NCBI GenBank assembly: GCA_005656395.1
Contig: SRSI01000049.1
Span: 1-64,000, forward strand
Length of the DNA: 64,000 nt
Direction of reading: 5' to 3'
Source of the DNA: Strongyloides papillosus
Taxonomy: Eukaryota > Nematoda > Chromadorea > Rhabditida > Strongyloididae
Part shown: in pieces, positions 37,358 to 46,481 of the stretch
Layout of the letters: each line of letters starts with the position of its first letter
How positions within the stretch are numbered: the stretch's first letter is position 1
The notes under the pieces: generated by a model
The model's input: only the letters and a program-made list of their open reading frames with translations
The model's database searches: none
What the model was told of the DNA's origin: nothing
Position numbers and translations under genes: made by a program

Positions 37358-38164
37358 TTAAACTTTTGTTTCAATTGATTTAAGAATATTATTCTTGTAT
37401 TTTCTTTTATTTTTCCACTTGGGTAAATCAGGCATATAGTTTGAGCACGTTTTTTAGATTTTCTTCACTGATACCACATCCAATTTTTTTAGATGAAGCC
37501 CAAATTATTTGGCCAAAATCTAGAGGAACATATTTTCAATAGAATTTTATACTCGAGTATCTTTTATTCCTATAATCCAATGGTTTATCGGAAAAAATTG
37601 GTCTAATTAATTAGAAGTGCAATAAGATAAAACTCCATATTTAGAATTTTAAAAATATTTCTTTGTTCTTGTTCTTAATACTTTAACAGCTAGTTTTGTT
37701 CTTCTTTAGCTAGTTCACGACTACGTTTAAGTTCTGGTGCTCGATTTTGACGTCTTATTCATTAATTTCAACTATTATCTGCAACACATTATTAAAAAAA
37801 TATAGTCAACCTACTGTAAATTTCTCTGGGGCAAATCTATAAGACTTTGGTTTTTTATTTGGAAATTTTTTAAGATTTTTTTTACTTGGGCGTTTTTTGT
37901 TTGGTTTTCTCTTTGAAACTTTCTTTTTTCTCTTTTTACTTTTATTGGCTTGTCATTTAAAAAAATTTTCGGTTTCTCTAACATCAGATATAGGATCTAT
38001 TATTTATCATGCTTTATAAAATTTCTGGAGAATTCATTATTTTTTGCTTTACTTAATGATTCAATATTATCAATTTTTGCATCATTTTCTATTGCTTGAC
38101 AGTGGGAAAATTGTATAGATAAAATAATAAATGTAATATAATAATTAATATAAAATATATACAT
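37358..38164 (-). pseudogene. CAP/SCP pseudogene, member J
   Basis: Starts with an intact signal sequence (MYIFYINYYITFIILSI), then stops right after the pro-region (FIKHDK-stop), with the KRD site changed to KHD. The linker is out of frame. The intron keeps the unusual GTAGGTTGAC donor of member A. The CAP exon is broken by several stops and shifts around the recognisable GQIIWASSKKIGCGISE. It marks the far end of the array. Confidence 0.88.
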
Positions 38165-38771
38165 TCTTATTTTATCTATAAAATCCAGGAAAAAAAGTTA
38201 CTTATATTGTTTCCATTATTTATTTAGCATTAAAAAACTATTGCTCAATTATTAAAAAGCAAAAAATTTCCTCATTTCAATAAAAAATTTGTATAAAAAT
38301 GTTTATATTACAAGTTTTTATCAGCATATCTATAATTTTTTGTGTTAAAAGAATATTGATATTTCTTTTTATACTTTAAATTTTAATGGAAACCTTTACA
38401 ATAATTTAATAAAAATTAAGTATTTTTTATCATTATCGAAGGCGGAATGATTCACTTTATAAATCACTCTAAAACATTAATTAATAGATTCTTGCAATGT
38501 TTGTATAGCCGTAAGTTTATTTAATTGTCACAACTGTACTTTTTCATGTGATTTACACCTTAAATGATCGAATGGTTATATTATCTGATTATTTTACAAA
38601 TATACTATTGACAATATTTAAAAAACATATTGTAGAAATCTTTTATTTTATTTAGAAACAAAAATTTTAGGCTATTAGATAAAAAATCATTTTTAATTTA
38701 TAAAATTATTGTTAATAGACAACATAATCTGTAATATTCAAATGAAATTCGGCAACAAATTCAGAATGGTT
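38165..38771. other. CAP array edge and retrotransposon target
   Basis: Upstream blocks of J (CTCAATTATTAAAAAGCAA near 38247) and then AT-rich sequence up to the target duplication GGTT (38768-38771). The sequence 38690-38767 resembles the 3' flanks of the small-peptide genes (for example GGCAACAAATTCA near 38750), so it may be the other side of the broken flank of the peptide gene at 43948-44061. Confidence 0.4.
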
Positions 38772-39050
38772 AGTAAATTTATAAAATTATTGGCGTATAC
38801 TATATAGAAAGCAGATCCGTATCAGTTTATCACAAACTTTATTATCACTTAACACAAATTACATAAAATAACACAAAATGACATAAAATAACGCAAACCC
38901 CTAAAATATATAAAAAATATAGTGACATATAAAAAAGAGACAGGTGTTACAAAGAGAACATAAAATAAAATGACTTAAGTTACAAAACATCTTGGTATTT
39001 ATACTAATTTAGTAGGATATATAAAATTCCAATTCGTACTTTATTTCACT
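38772..39050 (-). repeat. 3' LTR of retrotransposon 1
   Basis: 279 bp, paired with 43229-43508. Confidence 0.95.
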
Positions 39051-39053
39051 CCT

Positions 39054-42000
39054 CTATTCTTCAGAAGTTTGTTCTCCAGAATCTTCTCCATTTCTAGGGT
39101 GTTCATTACTTGAGGTATTATCAGAAGGTGCGAAACTTTTGACCATAGACTTGTGTGCTACATATGGTCTACCACGGGAGTTAGGCTTCTTTTTATAACA
39201 AACACGATATTCATCAGATGATACAACAACATAGGGACCGTTGTACAAGAATTCAAACTTGTTCTTAGGATTAACACGTTTGACCAAGATTAAATCACCT
39301 TTTTCATATCTTTGTGTTTCATGTGGAGGGTAGGTATGCTTGACAGATAATCTTTTGTTGACCATATTGTTAAAACTTTCAGAGTAGGCACATTGAACTC
39401 TATAAAGCAGTTCATCTAATTCAACATTCTTATCGATAGAACACGGCATAACTAACTTAATATCAGTGACCAAATTAGGTTGAGATCCAAAGAAAATATG
39501 GAAAGGACTAAATTCACCAGTATCATGAGGGGTTGTATTGTAGTTGTAACAACAATATTCCAATATAGCATCCCATTCTTTCAAGTGTATTGGTGTATCG
39601 GTATCGTTTAGAAACTTTGAAATCATTGATTCAATTGTGCGGAAAGCTCTTTCAACAATTGATGAAGAAGAATGTATGTATGGTGTACCTTTCTGATGAT
39701 AGATTCCCATAGCCATACACAGATCTGTAAATTCTTGAGTATAATAGGCAGCACAATCAGATCTTATTACCAACGGTTTACCAAAACGATGAATTAACGT
39801 AGCTACACCTTCAGCAACACTAACACAGCTACAATCCTTCAACGGCATACCCATGAGAAAGCGGCTACATGCATCAACCATTAATAAAATGTATTTGTTA
39901 CCAGATCTAGATAAGTTACTTTGATATGGTCCACTTAAATCAATGTAATAACATATTCTTGGTTCACTATATCCAATAATCTTCTCACCCCCTCTTTTAG
40001 CATAAGACAAATTTCTATATTGACATGGAACACATTTCTTGACAATAGACATTATGATTTGACTTTGTAAAGGATTATACCATCTAGGACGTAAGATTCT
40101 TAATAACTTCTGATGATTAAAATGTCCACTTTGATGTATCTTTGAAGCAACAATTTCAAATTCATCCTTAGGAAGATATGGAACCCAGGTCATTTTTCCA
40201 TTAACATCAATATTCTTTCCTTTTAATCCTTGAAAATCATCTAACTCATAGTTATTCATAAGTTCATCTTCAGCTTGTATTCTTCTCAGGTCAAATTCAC
40301 CAACCATGTTTCTTTCTTTAGTACCATAAAGTTGAGAGATATTATTGACAACATTAGCATCTACAGAACGACTTAATAAATCAGCTACCTTATTTAAAGA
40401 TCCAGGACAATGTACAGCTTTGACATTATATTCAGTCAATTCAGATAACCATGATTCAATCATAGGAGTTAATTCAGAATGATCATCACCATTAATCATA
40501 CTAACAACAGGTTTATTGTCACAATGAATAATTATATCCATACCAATAAGGCGAGCACGTTGAGATCTAAAGAATAACGTTATTGCATGAAGTTCAAGAT
40601 GAGTTGAGGATCTTGTTTTAATTTTATGAGGACGTGTCTTCGACCAAAATAATATAGGAACATAACTTAACTTCTTCTTTTGATTATCATCATTGTTGTT
40701 ATCATTATCCTCTTCCTGTTTGTCATTCATCTCAACTAATTGAGTCATACAAGCACCATAAGCACACTGTGAAGCATCACTAAATATGTGTACAGGTAAA
40801 TCAGGATTCAAATGACCAAGTGTAGGAGATTCTAATAATCGACGTTTTGCTTCATTGAATGCCTGTCTTTCAATTTCCCCAAATTTATAAACAGTATCTT
40901 TTTCTAATAATCTATATAAAGGACTTAATAATTTAGCATAGCATATAATAAAAGATTGAAAGAAAGCTAAGCATCCAAGAAATGATCGTAATTGTCTAAT
41001 ATTTGAAGGTTCTTGAATCTTTGAGATTGCCAGAGCAGAAGTTTTATCAACTTCTAAACCTTTTGGTGATACACAATATCCAAGAAATCGAACAGATTGA
41101 GATAAAAAGGTAGATTTAGATAAGCTTATTTTCAATCCAAATTTATGAAGTTGTTTTAGTACTTCACTGACAACATCTAAATGATGATTTTCATCTAACT
41201 TAGAATAAATAAGTCCATCATCGGCATAGAATCTAACTTTATCTTTCATTGAAACAGTAACTTGATCCATGATTTGAGCAACAATTGAACTTGAATTAAT
41301 AAATCCTTGTGGAAGTCTAGTAAATTCAAATGTTCCTTCTTCTTCAGTATATAGTCCAAATCTATGACAATCATCTTGATGTAAAACAAATTGATGATAA
41401 CAAGATACTAAATCGATTTTACTAAAATATTGATATTCATGTAAATCTTCAAGCATATTCTTTATATTAGCACAGGGATATCTCCATGGGACAGTAACAG
41501 AATTCGTTTTTCTTAAATCTAAAGTAGCTCTGTATCCTTCACCACCAGGTTTCTTTACACATATTAAATTGTGTAAATATTGAGTATTTGATTTTCTTAT
41601 AACACCAGATTCTTTTAATTCGTTAATTAACTGTCTGGCTAATGGTTTCAAATGATTACTCCAATTAAATTTTTTGAATTGATGAGGAAATTCACTTAAA
41701 TATCTTTGCTTCGGTACAGTAATTGAGCATCTTCCAATATCAGTCTTAGATTGGGAGCACATTGATTTAAATTCAGGAAATCTTCTAACCAGTTCATCTT
41801 CAACATTCAAATTACTTTTAGACGGCTCAATTATCAATGAATTTGCACTTTTATAACTATTCTTTCCTTTGATTTCAATTTCATGCCCATTAATACAAAC
41901 AACATTATTAGAGAGATTGAAAGTTATATCACCAAATTTATTGATACCAGGAGTTCCTATTAATAACTGATAAGCAGGATCAATAAGAGATTCAGGAAAA

Positions 42001-43208
42001 ACTTGACATTCCAAAACATAAGAATTATTATTAATAGTAGCAGCAATTAAAGTTTTACCATGAGATTGACTAACATCACCAAATGTAGATCGAACAGTAG
42101 ATTCATCAGGTAATATAGGAAATCCTTTCTTAGTAACAAGTTCATAACTAATAATGTTTGTATTAGCGCCGGAATCCAATAAAGCATTTACCAAAGTTTC
42201 ACCAATTTTGACTTCAATGATAGGTAATACATTTGTACAACTCAACTTCTTTTTACTATCATCAATTACCAACTTATTAGTGACTTCATTTTTCTTACTC
42301 AACATAGGTAACAGTACAGATTGATCATCCACCTTGAAGATTTCAGTAACATTAGCGAGATATTGACTATCTTGCGCAGACACATTGTTAGCTTTAGACC
42401 ATGCGCGTCTTTCTCTATTATCAAAATTCTTTACTTCACCATTATTAGCGGAAGGAGTAGACTTAACAACAATAGAGGCACCACCAGCAGGACGAGATTT
42501 ACATGAAGAAGACTTGTGACCAGCTTTTCCACATGTAAAACAATTTCCATTGAATTTATCATTTTTAACCTTATCAGATTTCTCTTTTCCAAGGTGCTTT
42601 TCACGATCCAAAAGTCCTAATCTTTTTATTTTCTCAGCAGCAGCATCGATAGATCCACCATATTCATCTAAAGCAATTTGAACATGTCTTGGAGCAATAT
42701 CACATAGTTTGTTTATCATATCAGTGCGTTTCTCCTCTCCTTTTCTACTAGGCCAACCGAGACCATGGATCTCCTTTATCTCCTTCACTAAACCATCAAT
42801 ATCATTCTTCCATTTTAAATTTCTCCATTTAGCTATAGCTGTATGTATGAAAGCATCTTCATTGTATTTACGCTCCAAATATGTACATACATTAGTAAAA
42901 GTAGGGTTTTCATCATCCATTTCATCTATACAGTCCTTGACATTCCTGGGTAGACATAACTTTAACAATTTTAACTTTCCGTCTTCTGGTTCTTCTATGG
43001 CATCCATGTATTCATCAAATTCTTTTCTCCACCGTTTGAAACTTTCTTTAGTAGGGTCAAATTTATCAATATTACTCAACATATTGATAACGGTGGCTTG
43101 AGCTTCTCTTCTAGCAGCCATCTTTAACAACACACCAAGACTATGACTTTTCCCGCAAAATTTCGCAATAATATAACCGCACAAAATTTCAACACAAATA
43201 ATTATCAC
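39054..43208 (-). CDS. Gag-pol polyprotein of retrotransposon 1
   Basis: A single frame of 1384 codons; the likely start is the Met at codon 30 (MAARREAQ). In order: a gag-like helical region, zinc knuckle CFTCGKAGHKSSSC (223-236), aspartic protease LLDSGANTNII (around 345), reverse transcriptase with LPQGF and YADD (661-664), RNase H (starting VHIFSDASQ, about 806), integrase zinc-binding H1025/H1029/C1059/C1062 and DDE residues near D1090, D1151 and E1186. It copies the element RNA into DNA and integrates it. No frameshift separates gag from pol, so polyprotein ratios must be set another way. No inactivating lesion was seen. Confidence 0.95.
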   Translation of the reverse strand: MIIICVEILCGYIIAKFCGKSHSLGVLLKMAARREAQATVINMLSNIDKFDPTKESFKRWRKEFDEYMDAIEEPEDGKLKLLKLCLPRNVKDCIDEMDDENPTFTNVCTYLERKYNEDAFIHTAIAKWRNLKWKNDIDGLVKEIKEIHGLGWPSRKGEEKRTDMINKLCDIAPRHVQIALDEYGGSIDAAAEKIKRLGLLDREKHLGKEKSDKVKNDKFNGNCFTCGKAGHKSSSCKSRPAGGASIVVKSTPSANNGEVKNFDNRERRAWSKANNVSAQDSQYLANVTEIFKVDDQSVLLPMLSKKNEVTNKLVIDDSKKKLSCTNVLPIIEVKIGETLVNALLDSGANTNIISYELVTKKGFPILPDESTVRSTFGDVSQSHGKTLIAATINNNSYVLECQVFPESLIDPAYQLLIGTPGINKFGDITFNLSNNVVCINGHEIEIKGKNSYKSANSLIIEPSKSNLNVEDELVRRFPEFKSMCSQSKTDIGRCSITVPKQRYLSEFPHQFKKFNWSNHLKPLARQLINELKESGVIRKSNTQYLHNLICVKKPGGEGYRATLDLRKTNSVTVPWRYPCANIKNMLEDLHEYQYFSKIDLVSCYHQFVLHQDDCHRFGLYTEEEGTFEFTRLPQGFINSSSIVAQIMDQVTVSMKDKVRFYADDGLIYSKLDENHHLDVVSEVLKQLHKFGLKISLSKSTFLSQSVRFLGYCVSPKGLEVDKTSALAISKIQEPSNIRQLRSFLGCLAFFQSFIICYAKLLSPLYRLLEKDTVYKFGEIERQAFNEAKRRLLESPTLGHLNPDLPVHIFSDASQCAYGACMTQLVEMNDKQEEDNDNNNDDNQKKKLSYVPILFWSKTRPHKIKTRSSTHLELHAITLFFRSQRARLIGMDIIIHCDNKPVVSMINGDDHSELTPMIESWLSELTEYNVKAVHCPGSLNKVADLLSRSVDANVVNNISQLYGTKERNMVGEFDLRRIQAEDELMNNYELDDFQGLKGKNIDVNGKMTWVPYLPKDEFEIVASKIHQSGHFNHQKLLRILRPRWYNPLQSQIIMSIVKKCVPCQYRNLSYAKRGGEKIIGYSEPRICYYIDLSGPYQSNLSRSGNKYILLMVDACSRFLMGMPLKDCSCVSVAEGVATLIHRFGKPLVIRSDCAAYYTQEFTDLCMAMGIYHQKGTPYIHSSSSIVERAFRTIESMISKFLNDTDTPIHLKEWDAILEYCCYNYNTTPHDTGEFSPFHIFFGSQPNLVTDIKLVMPCSIDKNVELDELLYRVQCAYSESFNNMVNKRLSVKHTYPPHETQRYEKGDLILVKRVNPKNKFEFLYNGPYVVVSSDEYRVCYKKKPNSRGRPYVAHKSMVKSFAPSDNTSSNEHPRNGEDSGEQTSEE

Positions 43209-43228
43209 AAGAAGTATCGCCTAATACC

Positions 43229-43508
43229 AGTAAATTTATAAAATTATTGGCGTATACTATATAGAAAGCAGATCCGTATCAGTTTATCACAAACTTTATT
43301 ATCACTTAACACAAATTACATAAAATAACACAAAATGACATAAAATAACGCAAACCCCTAAAATATATAAAAAATATAGTGACATATAAAAAAAGAGACA
43401 GGTGTTACAAAGAGAACATAAAATAAAATGACTTAAGTTACAAAACATCTTGGTATTTATACTAATTTAGTAGGATATATAAAATTCCAATTCGTACTTT
43501 ATTTCACT
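43229..43508 (-). repeat. 5' LTR of retrotransposon 1
   Basis: 280 bp; should contain the element promoter. It lies about 30 bp beyond the poly(A) signal of the peptide gene at 43948-44061. Confidence 0.95.
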
Positions 43509-43947
43509 GGTTAAATAAAAAAACATTTAATGATAAAGGATTTTATTCAAACGATAAAAATTTAATTAATAAATATTAATATCAATTCTTTTTATCTCCA
43601 TAAATTGGTGGTAGAAGTGTTGAAATCCTTCCAAAGTGATAGTTGAAAGTAAGTTGTGAAACCTAAAAAGAAAAGAGATAAAGAATATGAATGAAAGAAA
43701 AAAGATTAAAGGATATCCCTAAGAAACAATAAAAAATTTATCCTTAACATGAAGACTCCTCAATCACTATTAGATCACGTTAATTAAAGATACTAATTAA
43801 ACGGTATAAAAGGGAACAAAAACCATGTCCAGAAGTCTGTTAGTTAACTAAAGAATTAAGTATGGTGCTATAATCTTCCATTAATTGCTTATTTTTATAT
43901 TGTACATTTTATATATAATAAAATTTCCATTTTTTGTCTTACTTTTG

Positions 43948-44061
43948 CTAAAACGTTTTATGATTGATGCAATCAAAAGTAGAAAAGCATTTGGATTTAG
44001 CTTGAACGGTTGAGAAAGAATAAACAGCAACAGCAGCTAAGAAATAAGTACTGAATTTCAT
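43948..44061 (-). CDS. Small secreted two-Cys peptide, gene 1
   Basis: 38 codons. Signal peptide MKFSTYFLA...STVQA (about 21 residues), then a mature part of about 16: KSKCFSTFDCINHKTF, with one Cys pair (C-x5-C). The next gene, 785 bp away on the other strand, has the same signal sequence. A conserved donor (GTAAGAC, 43942) lies just after the stop; a 280-bp intron ends at TTTTTAG, and a 3' exon from 43662 runs to AATAAA (complement of 43542-43547). Splicing is therefore in the 3' UTR. Too short for usual ORF thresholds; the coding case rests on six homologous copies with conserved signal peptide and frame. Function unknown. Confidence 0.75.
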   Translation of the reverse strand: MKFSTYFLAAVAVYSFSTVQAKSKCFSTFDCINHKTF

Positions 44062-44845
44062 ATTGAGTTATTGAAACTTCTTGAAAGTGTGATTTTGAAG
44101 GAAAATTTCACCTATTTTATATGAATTTTAGATCATTATAAATTCGAATATTGATAAATATGCAATTATTAGAATGATTTAATAGAAATAAATACAAGTT
44201 TCAAAGACTATTAATGACTATTTTGTATGGAAATTTATAGATAACGCATTTTCCAGAACGTTATTATCATATTTTTATGAACAACATAAAATTTCAATCT
44301 ATTTATAGAAATTTTTTATTATTTTAAATAAAAATATGAATCTTAATTTTGTTTCTTAATTTATAACGAATGCTTTAAAGCATAATATATTTTCACATAT
44401 AGTTTGCTTTAAAAATTTGAACAAATGTAACATTTTCTTGGCTTGATATTTTTCGTGATTCATGTTTCAGTTTAAAAATTAATTTATTCCGTATTGTATA
44501 TTTCAAGATTCATTAAAAATTCTCGAGCAACTATTTTAAAACTTCTGTTATAAATCTAGAGACATAATAAAATTTATTTTTTATTTGAAATAATAAAAAC
44601 ATTTCTAAAAATAGATAGGAATTTTATGTTGTTCATAAAAATATGATAATAACGTTCTGGAAAATGTGTTATCGATAAAATTCCATATAAAATGGTCATT
44701 GATAATCTTTGAAACTTGTATTTATTTCTATTAAATTATTTTAATAATTGTCATCGCTTATCAATATTCGAATTTATAATTATCTGAAATTCATATAAAA
44801 TAAGTGATGTTTTTCTTCAAAATCACATTTTCAAGAAGTTTCAAT
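44062..44845. promoter_or_regulatory. Bidirectional spacer between peptide genes 1 and 2
   Basis: The arms are inverted copies: each side carries a TATA-like element (44112-44121 for the minus gene, 44794-44803 for the plus gene) 40-55 bp before its ATG, and the leader TTCAAGAAGTTTCAATA. The central part contains GAACAAATGTAACATTTTCTTGG and CTCGAGCAACTATTTTAAAAC, whose order relative to the genes is compared among the three pairs. Confidence 0.6.
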
Positions 44846-44965
44846 ATGAAATTCAGTACTTATTTCTTAGCAGTAGTTGCTGTTACTGTTTATTCCTTCT
44901 CAACCGTTCAAGCAAAAGCCGCTTGCTGGAACTGGGGATGTCCCGACCTTTGGGGAAAAAAATAA
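44846..44965 (+). CDS. Small secreted two-Cys peptide, gene 2
   Basis: 40 codons. Signal peptide MKFSTYFLAVVAVTVYSF...VQA, mature KAACWNWGCPDLWGKK. The ring is C-x4-C followed by Pro, and the end Gly-Lys-Lys has the form of an amidation/dibasic processing site. This outwardly recalls vasopressin/oxytocin-type peptides (six-residue ring, then Pro, then GKK), but no neurophysin follows and the ring residues differ, so homology is not claimed. Donor GTAAGA at 44972 (six bases after the stop); the 278-bp intron ends TCTTTTTAG at 45249, and the 3' exon runs to AATAAA at 45365. In that exon the frame GYFGWISTLLLPNCGDKNN is open. Confidence 0.75.
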   Translation: MKFSTYFLAVVAVTVYSFSTVQAKAACWNWGCPDLWGKK

Positions 44966-45370
44966 GCAATAGTAAGACATATATTATGATTTTATTATAC
45001 GTAAAAAATATAAAAATAGGCAATTAATAGGAAAATTAAAGCAACACATCCTAATTCTTTATCCATCTAGTTGACTTCTGAATATGGTTTTTGTCTTCTT
45101 TTATATTCTTTAATCAGTATCCTTAATTCACGTGATTTTATTGTTTTTTAGAGTCTTTCATGTAAAGGTCCAACTTTCTATAGTTTTTTAGGGAAGTCCT
45201 TTAATCTTTTTCTCTCTTTATATATCTTTTTTATCTCTTTTCTTTTTAGGTTTCTTAACTTACATTTAATGGCTACTTTGGATGGATTTCAACACTTCTA
45301 CTACCAAATTGCGGAGATAAAAATAATTAATGTTAACATTTATTAATTAACTTTTTATCGTTTGAATAAA

Positions 45371-46004
45371 ATCCTTTATCATTATATTGTTTTTTATTTA
45401 GCAATTTTAAATTTCTTGGTAAACTTCTTTTGAATATTATAGATTACATTGTTTATTTTCAATTATTTTATAAATTAACAACAGAATTAAAGATTAAAAA
45501 TTTTGGCAAATTTATTATACTTTAATAATTATATTAAAATTTTGCACATGAACAGTTTGAAAATAAATTCTGATTATTATATTATGAATTCACCTGTTAT
45601 AAAAGTATCGTCGTTTCTAGTATTTGAATATTTGTCTTTTCTAACTAAATTTTTGTTGTAAAAATTGTTTTGTTAAATTTTTATGTCAATTACAATTTGT
45701 TTTTCTTGTTAGATGTAAAAATGCCTCCGTTGTTAATGTAGGTAACTCCATAAGAAGTATCTTATATTTATCAATTATTATGTAATGATATTTTGTGTAG
45801 CTTTTGACAGTATTTTAATGTTATAGTCGGCACTACTATTATGACAGGTTAAGCGATAATATAAGAATCAGAATTTATTTACGAACTTTTTCGTGCGAAA
45901 AATTTAAATATAATTATAAAAGTTTATTGACAATGTGTTTTTTGATATTTAATAGAAATTTACCAATAAATTCAAAATTACTAGATAAAAAACATAATAA
46001 TGAT
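45371..46004. other. Spacer between convergent peptide genes 2 and 3
   Basis: AT-rich, no gene. Its right part (about 45925-45985) is an inverted match to about 52840-52895, so the convergent spacers are also related copies. Confidence 0.45.
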
Positions 46005-46132
46005 AAAGGATTTTATTCAAACGATAAAAATTAAATTAATAAATATTAATATCAATTTTTTTTATCTCCACAATTTGGTAGAGAAAGTGTTTAAATCCAT
46101 CCAAAATATTTGTCGAAGGTAAGTTGTGAAAC
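46005..46132 (-). other. 3' untranslated exon of peptide gene 3
   Basis: Begins after acceptor TTCTTTCTAG (AG at 46133-46134) and matches the 3' exons of the other peptide genes (TTTGGATGGATTT, CAAATTGTGGAGATAA). It is separated from its 5' exon at 51402-51535 by the inserted retrotransposon. Internal TAA shows that this exon is not coding here. Confidence 0.6.
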
Positions 46133-46269
46133 CTAGAAAGAAAAGTGATAAAGAAAATATATGAAGAGAGAAAAAGATTTAAAAATATCCTCAAGAAACT
46201 ACATAAAATTGGCTTTTCTTATGAAAGACTCCTCAATCACTATTAAATCACTTTTATTAAGGATGCTTA

Positions 46270-46420
46270 AGTAAAATTTTTATTTTAGTTGACTTATACC
46301 CCTACAATAAACATATTAATAATTAACATATTAGTAACATAATAGATAACGTTTACAATATTAACCCCTTAATGTGTCATCTCATAATAACTGTCATGTT
46401 TTTTGTGAAGTGTATTCACA
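46270..46420 (-). repeat. 3' LTR of retrotransposon 2
   Basis: 151 bp, appears identical to 51103-51253. Confidence 0.95.
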
Positions 46421-46481
46421 TCCCCTGTCTTCAGACGATACGAATTTAATAAATTTTACACAGCCTGCACATCATTTGACT

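Larger units (their letters stand above)
38772..43508 (-). mobile_element. Ty3/gypsy-type LTR retrotransposon 1
   Basis: LTRs at 38772-39050 and 43229-43508 differ by one A in a homopolymer. The element is flanked by GGTT at 38768-38771 and 43509-43512, a 4-bp target duplication. LTR ends are AGT...ACT. A purine tract (GAAGAATAGAGG) abuts the 3' LTR on the coding strand. The single uninterrupted gag-pol frame plus near-identical LTRs means a very recent insertion. Domain order protease, RT, RNase H, integrase places it in the Ty3/gypsy group. No envelope-like frame is present. A primer-binding site could not be assigned. Confidence 0.95.
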
